From contig JBCDDJ010000002.1 in assembly GCA_039180385.1 (NCBI GenBank), positions 1 to 48,583 of the forward strand: a stretch of 48,583 bases of DNA. The letters are read 5' to 3'. Positions 25,176 through 35,200 of this stretch are shown here, piece by piece. This stretch comes from SIO4C1 sp039180385. Lineage in GTDB: Bacteria > Cyanobacteriota > Cyanobacteriia > Phormidesmidales > Phormidesmidaceae. Below the pieces are notes generated by a model. The model was not told where the DNA came from and did no database searches. It was given only the letters and a program-made list of their open reading frames with translations. Each line of letters begins with the position of its first letter. Position 1 is the first letter of the stretch. Position numbers and translations under genes: made by a program.

Positions 25176-26351
25176 TTAGCCCTCTGTAGACGAGTAAACT
25201 GCGGCTTGGTTAATTTGTGGTAATCTAGCCCATCGATCAATCGCATCTTGCCAGCGATCGTAGACCCGCGCTTTAGTGGTCTCGTCCAGGGTATATTGAT
25301 TTTTTTGATAGTCTGCCTGGTCAGCGATATAGGCTTGAAACTTAGGTTTGGCTTGATCAAATCCGGGAAGGGTCAACCGCTTGTAGATATGCTCCATACA
25401 AGCCACTTCATTGTTCTCGAAATCCTCGTAGCTGATTTCAACAAAGTTGTCAGCCGGGATCAAGTCAACGGTGTCAAAAAATACCTGCATCAGCTGCTGA
25501 TAAAAGGTGAGAATATTTTCCTCAAACTCAGCTTCATCGATGGTTTGCAGAGCATAGTGGGGCACCATTTTTTGAGAGAACCGCACGGTCGAGGTATAGA
25601 CATCGTAAGGGTTGCGATAGATATGAATGAACTTGGCATCCGGGAAGAGTTTCAGCAGCTCAGGAATCCGAGCCGTATTGGAGGGGTTTTTAATCACTAA
25701 CTGCTTGCCCCCCGAGTGAAACGTCGCTTTTTTCAAAATCTTGAGATAGCTTTGCTGCCATCGCCTTCTGTCTGCCTCGGAGAGATCGCTCAGTAAGACC
25801 GACCGGCGGTAGATTTCCTGCATCCGCTCAGGGAAGTACCAGCAGCAATAAAACGAGAAGGGAGACACGTTCGCCAGGGAATAATCTTCTTCTTCGGGGA
25901 CGGTGGGTGAGTAGGAAACATTGTCCATCAGCCGCACCTCTGGCCAGAAATCTTGCAGATTAGAGGCCAGCATCCGCTGCAGGGTTAAAAACGCTTCTGG
26001 CACAAACGCCTGCAGGCTAGAGACGTAGCCCCACTGGTCGTCTTGCACCATCAGCCGATGCAAATGGGTGGTGCCGCTGCGCCAGTGGCCGAGAATAAAA
26101 ACAGGGGGCTCGGTAATCTCAGTCTGCTGAATCTGTCGCCCGTAGCGCAGGGTTTCTGCCAGGCGCAGGGGGGCATTGGCCAGGGTCATGCCGGTAATGC
26201 TCAAGGCCCTGGGCAGGTAGGGCAGGCTGACGCCGCCATTTTGCACGAGCAGCGACAGCCAATTGCGGAGGGTGCTCCCAGAGAGGGGATGCTGGACTTT
26301 AGCGGGGCGACGTTGGGCGGGGGAGGCAGCCATAGGTGATATTCGGTCCAT
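25176..26351 (-). CDS. PAPS-dependent sulfotransferase (Sulfotransfer_3 type)
   Basis: 391 residues. The 5'-phosphosulfate-binding loop GHWRSGTTHL is at 88-97, with the KNPSN segment at 221-225. The 3'-phosphate-binding region IYRNPYDVYTSTVRF is at 244-258, including Arg246 and Ser254. It should move sulfate from PAPS to a hydroxyl (or amine) of the cluster product. It is a stand-alone protein, not the PKS-embedded sulfotransferase of olefin synthases. M1 has no good ribosome site; an ATG at residue 7 is an alternative. It is followed almost immediately by the transporter gene and lies 128 bp after the SDR gene. Confidence 0.9.
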   Translation of the reverse strand: MDRISPMAASPAQRRPAKVQHPLSGSTLRNWLSLLVQNGGVSLPYLPRALSITGMTLANAPLRLAETLRYGRQIQQTEITEPPVFILGHWRSGTTHLHRLMVQDDQWGYVSSLQAFVPEAFLTLQRMLASNLQDFWPEVRLMDNVSYSPTVPEEEDYSLANVSPFSFYCCWYFPERMQEIYRRSVLLSDLSEADRRRWQQSYLKILKKATFHSGGKQLVIKNPSNTARIPELLKLFPDAKFIHIYRNPYDVYTSTVRFSQKMVPHYALQTIDEAEFEENILTFYQQLMQVFFDTVDLIPADNFVEISYEDFENNEVACMEHIYKRLTLPGFDQAKPKFQAYIADQADYQKNQYTLDETTKARVYDRWQDAIDRWARLPQINQAAVYSSTEG

Positions 26352-26418
26352 TTAAGCGGGTTAACATCATCTTTGTGAGGTACCAATCAAAGTGTTTGAC
26401 ATGTTTGGATTTACCCCG

Positions 26419-26439
26419 TTCGACTGAGCTCACGTCGAA
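26419..26439. repeat. Inverted repeat (TTCGAC...GTCGAA)
   Basis: A 6-bp stem surrounds a central TGAGCTCA palindrome in the SDR-sulfotransferase gap. This looks like a small dispersed hairpin repeat rather than a terminator, as no T-run follows. Confidence 0.45.
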
Positions 26440-26445
26440 GCCCAA

Positions 26446-26461
26446 CCCCCAATACTGGGGG
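26446..26461 (-). terminator. Possible weak hairpin after the SDR-sulfotransferase gap
   Basis: CCCCC and GGGGG form a 5-bp GC stem with a 6-base loop, just upstream of the SDR 3' end in window order (18 bp beyond its stop on the minus strand the hairpin begins). The following bases are not T-rich, so termination would be partial at best. Confidence 0.3.
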
Positions 26462-26479
26462 CTTTAAGGTTGAACCTTC

Positions 26480-27334
26480 TCAAGGTGAGTGATGACTGAC
26501 TAGTTCTCTCATTGGGGTTTTGATTCGTTTTTGGTTGAGCTGGGGCACGCCAATGGCGCGATAGACGGTGTCGCCAAAGCGAGGGAAAAACTGCCAGGCG
26601 GCAAACAGCACCTTGCTAATCACCGCAGAGACGGCGTCTTTGTTGAGAATCACCTCTGCCTGGTTTTGTTGAATTGCGCGCACAACCGCAGCGGCGACGG
26701 CGGTTGGGGTGGTGGCCCCCGCTAGCTGAGGGGCAGGCACGCCCGTATCAGCCAGCATGCCGCTTTGTTCCACATAGCCTGGGCAAATGACCGACACCTC
26801 GACGGGGCTCTCGGCGAGCTCCTGGCGCAGGGCATCGCTCCACATGAGTAAACCGGCCTTGCTGGCTGAATAAGCGCTGTCGAAGGGGTGTCCCTTTTTA
26901 GCGGCGGTGGAGGCCATATTGACAAGGTGACCGCTGCCCCGAGCCAGCATCCCCGGCAATAACAATCGAGAAAGCTCCATTGCCGCCAGTAAATTAATCG
27001 CGATGACGGCCTGGAGATCGCTCAGCGTGTAGTCTTGAAAGGCACAGTACCGTTCAATCCCGGCGTTGTTAATCAAAATATCCACCGGGCCTGCCACCTG
27101 CTCGACTCTGGCCACTAAATCTGGCAGAGTCTCGCTGTTGCTTAAATCCCACGGGATGCTAAAACACTCGGCCCCTGCCTTATGCAGCTCAGCACAGACC
27201 TGCTCGAGCTTGGCCGGGTCGCGAGCCACCCCCACGACAGTTGCCCCCTGCTGGGTCAGCGCCCTGGCAATAAAGGCCCCGATACCGCGAGAGGCACCGG
27301 TTAATAAAATCGTTTTTCCGTTGAGGGTTGTCAT
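26480..27334 (-). CDS. Short-chain dehydrogenase/reductase (SDR)
   Basis: 284 residues, classical SDR. The cofactor motif TGASRGIG lies at 12-19 and NNAG at 89-92. The catalytic residues are Ser142, Tyr155 and Lys159 (YSASK). Arg16 and Arg38 favour NADP(H). It would oxidise an alcohol or reduce a ketone on the product or a precursor. GAGAGGAC lies 8-15 bases before the ATG, and the start is 17 bp after the stop of the TubC_N protein gene, so it belongs to the PKS operon. The C-terminus is about 30 residues longer than minimal SDRs and basic, without a membrane helix. Confidence 0.92.
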   Translation of the reverse strand: MTTLNGKTILLTGASRGIGAFIARALTQQGATVVGVARDPAKLEQVCAELHKAGAECFSIPWDLSNSETLPDLVARVEQVAGPVDILINNAGIERYCAFQDYTLSDLQAVIAINLLAAMELSRLLLPGMLARGSGHLVNMASTAAKKGHPFDSAYSASKAGLLMWSDALRQELAESPVEVSVICPGYVEQSGMLADTGVPAPQLAGATTPTAVAAAVVRAIQQNQAEVILNKDAVSAVISKVLFAAWQFFPRFGDTVYRAIGVPQLNQKRIKTPMRELVSHHSP

Positions 27335-27351
27335 GGTGGGTGTCCTCTCTG

Positions 27352-29217
27352 CTAGCTAACCAGGGCGGGCTGCCTGGCTTGCAGCGACGCAAAGTTTCTA
27401 CCGCCGAGTTCAATCGATTGCTCGGCTACCCCCTGCTGGAGCCGTGAGAGCAGATATTCAGAGGTTTGGGTGACCAGGTTGGTGCCGTGGTCGGGCTCGA
27501 CCAGACCCGCCAGCAAAATATCGGTGCCGTGCTGTTCAACCAGACGCTGGATACCAAGAAAATTGAAGACGCCGGATTCGTAGGTGCCGCAGGGTACGGA
27601 GGGGTTTTCGACGCCGGTGCAATACTCTCGGACTGAGGAAAACCACTGGCTGGCCGGGTAGCCGTGGAAATGGACCATCGGCATGCCCTGCTCGATCAGG
27701 GGTGGGGCAAACAGCGCCGCCCCCAGGGCCAGCCCGATCATCACATAGAGATCGTAGGAGGGTTTAACATCAGTGGTGGCCGGGTCAACCCCTTCGGGAA
27801 GCTGCAAGTGGAGCCTGCCCCCGTTGAGCCCTACTCTGACCACGTCACTCTCCAGACTGAGGTTGGTTTTGTTAGCCCCCGAGCGGGAACTGACCAGCCA
27901 GGTATCGGGAATCTGTCGGAAGTGCTGAGTGCCGTTTAAGGTCAGCTTCAGATACCATCGGCCATCCTGGTTTTGTCGCAGTTCGGTAGAACTGTAGCCG
28001 TCAACCGGCGATAGGGTTTGCCAGTCTTGTTCTGAAATCTCGACGGGGCCGACGTATTGAGGGGGTTCGGCATAGGCTACAAACCCGTAGGAGACGCCGG
28101 TTCTGCCCTTGGCCATCCAGTCTACGATGTCGCGGTGGGACTTGCGCTTGACCACGTCGTCTATTTTGAACCCGGCGGGGAGCAGGCCCACTGGCCCGAT
28201 GCCCTTGCCTAACTGGACCAGCTTTTGGGCGTAGTCAGACTGGGTGGGGTCATAATCACCGACTTGGAACCGGCTGAGGGACAGGGGCAGAATGGGGACG
28301 TAGATCTTGGGGATGAGGGACTTCGCCACAAAGTCATCGATGGCAGCTGCTGGAAAAACAGAATCGGAGAGATTCATATTTAGGATGGAAAGTTGCTGCT
28401 CAGAGACCCCAATCACAATTTCAGAGAAGGTACGCACCAGGGTATTCACCCCGATGGGGATTTTTTTCTCGTAGTTTAAATCGGGGCTGATGAACTCGGT
28501 GTCGAGGTCGGTCAGGACAATTACCTGGGTATTGGTGGGGTCCTGGAGATCGTGGAGGTTGTCTTCGGCCCAGCTGATGAACTGGGCAATTTTAGACACC
28601 GAGAGCTTGCGATCTTTGAGCCAGAAGCGGGTGTAGAGCTGGTAGAGGTTCTCGGCCACGCAGACTTTGGTTTTACCGAGGATAGACGGCTGTCGCTCAA
28701 CGTCAATCATGGCGTTGATGTCTGCCTTGACGGCCTGGGATTTGACGGTGCGCTTGAGGTTTAGAATGGGCAGCTCGATTTCGTATTCGGTTTGTGCGAT
28801 CGCAGCTTCCCAGGGCACGATTTCCACGCCGCAGGCGTCCAGTTTGGTTTTGAGCCGATCCCTGAACGCGATAATGTTCTGTTGCCGATACCCCTGGGGC
28901 AGCGGGCGAAATGTAATCTTGAGTTTTTTCGCCATCACGGTGGGGTCGATGACCGGCGGGTTAAAAGACTCGGTGGTGCCGTAGCCGCCGATCAATCGAC
29001 CAATGGTCTGCAGGCTCAAACCCGCCGCCGCACAGGTTGGGGGAGCCGCCGTCTTTTGCAACAGAAATTCGAGAATTTTGGCCTTGTGGGTGCTCAGCTC
29101 TGACTGCAGATCAGGGGTCATCAGCCCTTTGGGGGCGTTGATTTTGAGCTTGCCGTCATCCGCCCAGACTTTGATGCCCTTTTGGGTGAGCTGATCCATC
29201 AGGTTTGTTACATTCAT
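27352..29217 (-). CDS. Protein with N-terminal TubC_N-like docking domain and unrecognised body
   Basis: 621 residues from the ATG at 29217, chosen because AAGGAG sits upstream; the in-frame TTG at 29226 is too close to it. Residues 1-55 match the TubC_N docking fold used by NRPS/PKS subunits: LMDQLTQKGIKVWADDGKLK, then a Pro-Lys-Gly turn and a HKAKILEFL helix. The remaining 560 residues belong to no family I know. No ACP, condensation, KS, adenylation or thioesterase motif is visible. Conserved-looking features near the C-terminus are MPMVHFHGYPASQWF, two cysteines in YCTGVENPSVPCGTYESG, and LVEPDHGTNL, which could form an active site. A mildly hydrophobic stretch lies around 490-510. It follows PKS-D by about 57 bp and most likely docks to it. 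Confidence 0.85.
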   Translation of the reverse strand: MNVTNLMDQLTQKGIKVWADDGKLKINAPKGLMTPDLQSELSTHKAKILEFLLQKTAAPPTCAAAGLSLQTIGRLIGGYGTTESFNPPVIDPTVMAKKLKITFRPLPQGYRQQNIIAFRDRLKTKLDACGVEIVPWEAAIAQTEYEIELPILNLKRTVKSQAVKADINAMIDVERQPSILGKTKVCVAENLYQLYTRFWLKDRKLSVSKIAQFISWAEDNLHDLQDPTNTQVIVLTDLDTEFISPDLNYEKKIPIGVNTLVRTFSEIVIGVSEQQLSILNMNLSDSVFPAAAIDDFVAKSLIPKIYVPILPLSLSRFQVGDYDPTQSDYAQKLVQLGKGIGPVGLLPAGFKIDDVVKRKSHRDIVDWMAKGRTGVSYGFVAYAEPPQYVGPVEISEQDWQTLSPVDGYSSTELRQNQDGRWYLKLTLNGTQHFRQIPDTWLVSSRSGANKTNLSLESDVVRVGLNGGRLHLQLPEGVDPATTDVKPSYDLYVMIGLALGAALFAPPLIEQGMPMVHFHGYPASQWFSSVREYCTGVENPSVPCGTYESGVFNFLGIQRLVEQHGTDILLAGLVEPDHGTNLVTQTSEYLLSRLQQGVAEQSIELGGRNFASLQARQPALVS

Positions 29218-29274
29218 TGGCCCCAAACGCTCCTTGAGTTAAATGGTTTCAGTTAAATGGCTAATTGCTAATAG

Positions 29275-32238
29275 CTAGATTTCAAACACTTCGGTGCCAG
29301 CGGTCTCAAACGAGGCAGCAATGTGGCGCGAGAGCGCGGCCACGGTGGGATGATGTACCAGCATCAGCGGGGTGATCTCCACCCCGAACGCCTGTTTGCC
29401 CGCGCTGGCAATGCCAATGGCGAGCACCGAGTCAAGGCCATAGGTATCAAACGGGTCGTCAGGGTTAATGTCCGTCGGTGCGACCCCCAGCTCTCGGGCG
29501 ATGCGCTCAATCAGCCAGGCCTGGATGTCGTCGGCGCTGGTGGCCGTAGCGCTGATGGGGGCGGAAACGGTCGTGGCAGGTGTGCCCGCACCGTTGGTCT
29601 TACCGTTGGTGGCCCCGTTAGCTTTGCCGTTGGTACCCGCGCCGTTGGCAGGCCGCAAAGCTTTCTGGTTGAGCCAGTTGAGCAGTTTGGGCAAGACCTG
29701 CAGCTCGGTTTCTGAGAAGGTATCGGTGGCCTTAATCTGGGCCATGAGCTGGTCGGGACTGAGGGCAACCAGAGGCTGGGTGGGCTTTGCAGGGCGATCA
29801 ACCGAGTCGATCCAGTAACGCTGACGCTGCCAGGCGTAGGTGGGTAAGGCAATCGACTGTCGCAGATAGCCGGTGTCAAAGCCGCGCCAGTTGATTTGGC
29901 TGCCCCGCACATAAAGATGGCTGAGACTGGACAGCAGGTTTTCCCACGCTGAGGGGGTTTCTGACGAATCTCCCGGCTGGGCAGGGGGGAGGCTGGCTAA
30001 CCCCAGGGGAAAATCGGATGTATCAGACGTGGGCATCTCCTCAGGGCCTGGGCCGATTGTCAAAACCGCATCCAATCCCTGGGTATGCAAGTGAGGTGTT
30101 TCCGACCGGCTTTGCAGAAACCGATCGCGCCAGTAGTCGGGCTTGAGCATGGTGTCGCCCACGGGCTGACCGTCGGGGTAAGACAGGATTGGAAACCGGG
30201 GCTTATTCAAGCCCGCAGGCCGTTTCTCAGGGGTCACCAACAGCCCCAATGCGGTTTCTAAATCAAACATCCCGGCGACGCAGGCGGCGACGTATTCACC
30301 CACCCCCGAGCCGATTAAACAGGCGGGCTCAACCCCCCAGGCTTTCCAGAGCTGATAGAGAGCGTACTCCACCGCAAAGAGGGCAGTGCGACCCGCCGGG
30401 GTCTCTGTAGAAAAGGGGTTGTCGCTCAGACTCTCCAACAGCGACGGAGAGAGAGGCGCGATCGCACCACATTTCTCAAACGCCGCTCGGAAAATCGGCT
30501 GAGTCTCGTAGAGGTCTCGCCCCATCCCCGGGTAGCCCTGCCCCGTAAACCAAACAGCCACCTTTAGTGGGGCCGACACCTTCCCGCTCAGCAGACTCGA
30601 TGCAGAATTGCCAGCGGCAAAGGCTGAGAGCTGGGTCGCCATCACCTGGGCAGAACGGCCCACCACGCACAGCCGATGCTGAAAGTGCGATCGCCCGGTG
30701 TTGGCGGAAAAACAAATGTCGGCGGTGGCGGCGTCTGAGCGAGATAAAGCCGACTGGTATCGCTGCGCCAGCGCCTGGAGAGCCCCCTCCGTTTTGGCTG
30801 AGAGGGTCAGCACATGCAGGGGACGCTCCATGGAAGATGGAGCCGCGCTGTCAAGGAGAGGAGCCTCTTCGACTACCACATGGGCGTTGGTGCCGCTAAA
30901 GCCAAAACAGTTGATGCCCGCCAGACGCGGCTGCGTCCCCCTGGGCCAGGGGTTTGCCTGGGTGGGCACCTGCAGATTCTGCCAGTCAATGTGGGGGTTG
31001 AGCTGCTGCAAATTCAAATGGGGGGGAATCTCTTGGTGCTGCAGCGAGAGAATCACTTTGATCAGGCTGGCAATGCCCGAGGCCCCTTCTAAATGGCCCA
31101 GATTGGTTTTCACAGAGCCGATGTGGAGCGGGCGCTCATCCCCGCGTCCGGTGCAGAAAATAGAGGTGAGTGCGCCCACTTCGATGGGCTGACCGGTGGC
31201 GGTGCCGGTGCCCTGCACTTCGACATAGTCTACCTGGGTCGGGTCAACCTTACCCACCTCCAGGGCCTGGCGGATGACCGCCTGCTGGGCCGGGCCGTTG
31301 GGGGCCACCAGGCTGCTGCTGCGGCCGTTGTGGTTGACCGCCGAGCCCCGGATCACGGCCAAAATTGGGTCGCGATCGCGCTTCGCATCGGACAATCGCT
31401 TGAGCACCACCGCCCCGCAGCCTTCGCCCCGGGCGTAGCCGCTGGCCTCGGCATCAAAGGTTTTGCAGCGCCCAGACGGGTCCAGCATCTGGGTTCTGGC
31501 AAAGGCCACCGTGCTATCGGGCGACAGCAGCAGGTGAACGCCCCCCGCCAGGGCCAGTTCGCACTCTCCAGTGCGCAAACTCTGGCAGGCCAGATGCACC
31601 GCCACCAGGGCTGACGAACAGGCGGTATCCACCACCAGACTCGGACCTTTTAAGCCCAGCGCGTGGGAGAGCCGCCCGGCGGCCACGCTAAGGGCATTGC
31701 CAGTGGCGCAAAAGGCGTCTACCCCTTCGGCCCCGCCATGCTCCCAGATCATTTTGTTGTAGTCGTTGCTGCAGATACCGACAAATACGCCGGTGGTGCT
31801 GCTAAACAGCTTGTCTGAGGCCTGGTTGGCCTGCTCCAGCGCCTCCCAGCCCACCTCTAGCAACAATCGCTGCTGGGGGTCAAGGCTGGCGGCTTCACGG
31901 GCCGAGATACCAAAAAACTGGGCATCAAAGCTGTCGATGCGTCCTAGAAAGCCCGCCTCGCGGGTATAGACCTTGCCCGGCGCGTAGGGGTCGGCGTCGT
32001 AGTAAGCTTCGGCGTCCCAGCGATCGGCGGGTACTTTCACCACCGCATCTTTGCCCTGGTGCAGCAGATCCCAAAACGCCTCGGGGGTCTCTGCCCCGCC
32101 TGGGAACCGGCAGCCCATGCCCACAATGGCAATCGGCTCAGTTTGGGCATACTGCATCGCCTCGAGCCTGGCCTGCATGTCTTCGACGGCTCGCAGGGCG
32201 CGCTTGATCGGGGATAGTTCGGTCGCGGTCTGATTCAT
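29275..32238 (-). CDS. PKS-D: degenerate KS-AT-ACP module, probably non-extending
   Basis: 987 residues from the ATG at 32238 with GAGGAG upstream; an in-frame TTG at 32256 is less likely. An N-terminal docking helix (about 8-32) precedes KS 33-460. The KS keeps Cys207 and His382, but the first catalytic His of the HGTGT motif is Gln342 (VQGTGT). The AT (about 558-800) reads GSGVG at 643-647 instead of GHSVG, so the nucleophilic Ser is lost. About 110 residues with the RGRLMQ and HAFH motifs are missing. A low-complexity Asn-Gly-Ala linker (864-886) leads to an ACP (903-975) with Ser937 in YGLDS. There is no KR, DH or ER. The short tail TEVFEI differs from the helical tails of A-C and may be the docking peptide for the next protein. 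Decarboxylative extension should be impaired; chain holding or transfer is inferred. Confidence 0.92.
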   Translation of the reverse strand: MNQTATELSPIKRALRAVEDMQARLEAMQYAQTEPIAIVGMGCRFPGGAETPEAFWDLLHQGKDAVVKVPADRWDAEAYYDADPYAPGKVYTREAGFLGRIDSFDAQFFGISAREAASLDPQQRLLLEVGWEALEQANQASDKLFSSTTGVFVGICSNDYNKMIWEHGGAEGVDAFCATGNALSVAAGRLSHALGLKGPSLVVDTACSSALVAVHLACQSLRTGECELALAGGVHLLLSPDSTVAFARTQMLDPSGRCKTFDAEASGYARGEGCGAVVLKRLSDAKRDRDPILAVIRGSAVNHNGRSSSLVAPNGPAQQAVIRQALEVGKVDPTQVDYVEVQGTGTATGQPIEVGALTSIFCTGRGDERPLHIGSVKTNLGHLEGASGIASLIKVILSLQHQEIPPHLNLQQLNPHIDWQNLQVPTQANPWPRGTQPRLAGINCFGFSGTNAHVVVEEAPLLDSAAPSSMERPLHVLTLSAKTEGALQALAQRYQSALSRSDAATADICFSANTGRSHFQHRLCVVGRSAQVMATQLSAFAAGNSASSLLSGKVSAPLKVAVWFTGQGYPGMGRDLYETQPIFRAAFEKCGAIAPLSPSLLESLSDNPFSTETPAGRTALFAVEYALYQLWKAWGVEPACLIGSGVGEYVAACVAGMFDLETALGLLVTPEKRPAGLNKPRFPILSYPDGQPVGDTMLKPDYWRDRFLQSRSETPHLHTQGLDAVLTIGPGPEEMPTSDTSDFPLGLASLPPAQPGDSSETPSAWENLLSSLSHLYVRGSQINWRGFDTGYLRQSIALPTYAWQRQRYWIDSVDRPAKPTQPLVALSPDQLMAQIKATDTFSETELQVLPKLLNWLNQKALRPANGAGTNGKANGATNGKTNGAGTPATTVSAPISATATSADDIQAWLIERIARELGVAPTDINPDDPFDTYGLDSVLAIGIASAGKQAFGVEITPLMLVHHPTVAALSRHIAASFETAGTEVFEI

Positions 32239-32252
32239 CGCCTCAAGTCTCC

Positions 32253-35200
32253 TCAATACCTCATGCTGTCTAACTTGCTCATCAGCAGTGCCTCGGCCTC
32301 ATCATCGGAAAGGTCGTCCGCAGAAGGCTCCGGGTTTTCTGTCTCTATCAACAGATCCGCCAGCGGGTCTTCGGTCGCTTCGGCGGGCAGGGCCAGGACC
32401 TCGGCCAGGTGCGTCGCCAGGGCCGCAATGGTCGGGTAGTCAAAGGCCATTGTGGTCGGGATGGCGCAGCCCAGGCTGCTCTGCAGGCGGTTGCGCAACT
32501 CCACCGCCATGAGCGAATCCATGCCCAGGTCGGCAAACCCCTGCTGGGGATCTAGATACTCCGTGGAGGCCAGCCCCAGTACCTTCGCCAGCTGAGACTG
32601 CAGATGACTGAGCAGCAGGGGTCTCTGCTGGCTCGGGGCAACGGCCTCTAGCTCAGCTAAGAACGGTGCGGTCTGCCCCTCGCGCTCGGCGGCAAACGCC
32701 TGCAGCAAGGGCAGCTCAACGGTGGGCGGCAGCTGTGAGAGATAGACCCGCCAATCAACCGGCAGCACCGCCGCCTGGGGAAAGCGGGGCTGCGCTAACA
32801 GCCGATTCATCAGGGCCAGACCGTGGCTGGGCTCGATCAGGCTCACCCCCTGGGCGGCCCACCGGGCCTGGTTGCGACTGTGCAAAGCGGCGGCCATACC
32901 GCTGTTGGCCCAGGGCCCCCAGTTGACCGACAGGGCGGGCAGGCCCAAACTCCGGCGATGATGGGCCAGGCCATCCATAAAGGCGTTGGCGGCCGCATAG
33001 TTGGCCTGCCCCGGAGAGCCCACCAGGGCCGAGACCGACGAGAAACAGACAAAGCAGTCGAGGTCATGCGCTGCCGAGAGCTGGTGGAGCAGCCAGGTGC
33101 CCGCAATCTTGGGCTGCATGACGCGCTCAAAACTCGGCCAGGACTGGCCCACCAACATGGCATCATCCAGCACCCCAGCGGTGTGGAAAATGCCTTTGAG
33201 GGGGGCAGAGATCTGTGCGATCGCACCCCCCAACCCCTCCGCGTCCGCCACATCTGCCTTTGGCACCTGCACGGTCGCACCGCCCTGCCGCAGGGTCTCA
33301 ATCACCTCCGTCGCCTGCTGCGACGGATCGCTGCGGCCCATCAGCGCCAGGTGTTTAGCGCCTCGCACCACCAGCCATTGGGCCACCTGCAATCCGAGGG
33401 CCCCCAAACCGCCGGTAATCAGATACGCGCCCTCCCCGCGCACCTCAAAGGCAGGCTGGTCGCCCGCTAAATCAGTCTGAGTCTCCTCAGCCCGCTCAGG
33501 GAGGGTAATCACTACCTTACCGATGTGTTTCGCCTGGGCCATGTAGCGAAACGCTTCGACCAGGTTTTCAATCGAGAAACAAACCTGATTGAGGGGGTGG
33601 AGGGTTCCCGCCTCAAACATCGGCATCAGGGTCTCCAACAGCTGCCGAATGGTGGCCGTATTCTCTAGAGAGATATCGAGCATGTCAAACGGCTCATAGC
33701 GCACATCCGGTCGCTGCGCCGCCATCTGATCGGGGCTCCAGATGCCGATTTTGCCAATTTCAACAAAGCGGCCCCGCTGCCCCAAGGCCGCTAGAGAACT
33801 GGGAATGAACTCCCCGTTGAGAGAATTGAGCACCACGTCAACGCCCTCGCCCTCGGTGGCCGTCAGAATCTCCTGCGCAAACTCCACCAAGCGAGAGTTA
33901 AACACTTGCGACACGCCCATGTCTTTAAGGGTGCTCCACTTGGATGGGCTGGCGGTGCCCCAGACCTCGGCCCCAAGCCACTGCGCCACCTGCACCGCCG
34001 CCTGCCCGACGCCCCCCGCCGCCGAGTGAATCAAAACCCGTTCGTCTTTTTTCAGCTGAGCCCGTTCGTGCAGGGCGTAGTAGGCCGTGATAAAGGCGGT
34101 GGGCAGGGTGGCCGCCTGCTCAAAGCTGAGGGTGTCTGGCTTGGGCACTACAAAATCAGCTGGAAGGGTCACAAAGGAGCTGAGGCTACCGATGGCCTGG
34201 GCGGCAATCACCGCGTCGCCCACCTGCACGTGGGTCACGCCCTCACCCACCGCCGAGACAATCCCTGCGCATTCACCGCCAAAGGGCACATCCTGGGTGT
34301 CGGTGATACCCATTTCCTCAGTGAAGGCCTTGATCATGCCCAGGGCGTTGAGCACATCGCGGAAATTAAGCCCCACCGAGCGCACCTCAATTTCGACCTC
34401 GCCGGGGCCAGGCGGGCGGCGGGTCATGGGCACCCGTTCTAAATTTTCGAGGACGCCATACTCGCGGATGCGAACCTGAAACGGTTCATTTGGCAGCGCT
34501 GCGGCCTGGCCAGGGGACTGGTAGCGCACCAAACGAGCGGCGTATCTTTGGTCACCTCGGTAGGCAATCTGATGGTCGGGGTCGCCGCCGTAAAGTTCGT
34601 CCAGCAGCGGCGGGATGGCCGCTTCGGGGTCGAGGTCGAGGCAGTGACAGCGCAGTTCGGGATGCTCCAGGGCGATGACGCGACCGAGGCCCCATAGGGA
34701 AGACTGCTGGGGTTGCAGAGGGTTATCGGAGCCAACCGCCTGGGTCCCGCGAGTGACCAGCCAGAGCCCGTTGGGAAGAGAGCGACCGTCGGCCACCCAT
34801 GCCTGCAACAAATGGAGCACACTACCGCAGGAGTACCGCTGGGATTGTTGCAGGGCTTCGAGGGAGAGATCGTTCGCCTCAGTAGGGGATGCGCCCCAGA
34901 GATGAACAATGCCGTTCACGTTAACGGGTAAGGCATCGAGCAGTTGGGCGTACTGGTCTGGCCGGGTTGGATCAAGCTGGAAGACAGATTCAGAGCGTTG
35001 TTCAAAGCGGTCTCCGATGGTTATCTGGGTGTAGCCAACCTGCGCCGCCTCGAACTGTTCTAACAGAGATGTATTTGTCTCGTCGGAAAAGATCAGCCAG
35101 TGGTCAGTCTCTACTGGAGATTGTGCCGTGGGAAGGCTAATAGGCTGCCAATCAAGCCGATAGAGCCATTGGTCAAAGTCAGGCTGTAGCATCCGTTCCA

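Noticed and set aside
25176..26351. Olefin synthase-type terminal alkene pathway, suggested by PKS plus sulfotransferase
   Set aside because: The sulfotransferase is a separate protein, there is no sulfotransferase-thioesterase tail on any PKS, and no FAAL loading domain is visible in the window.
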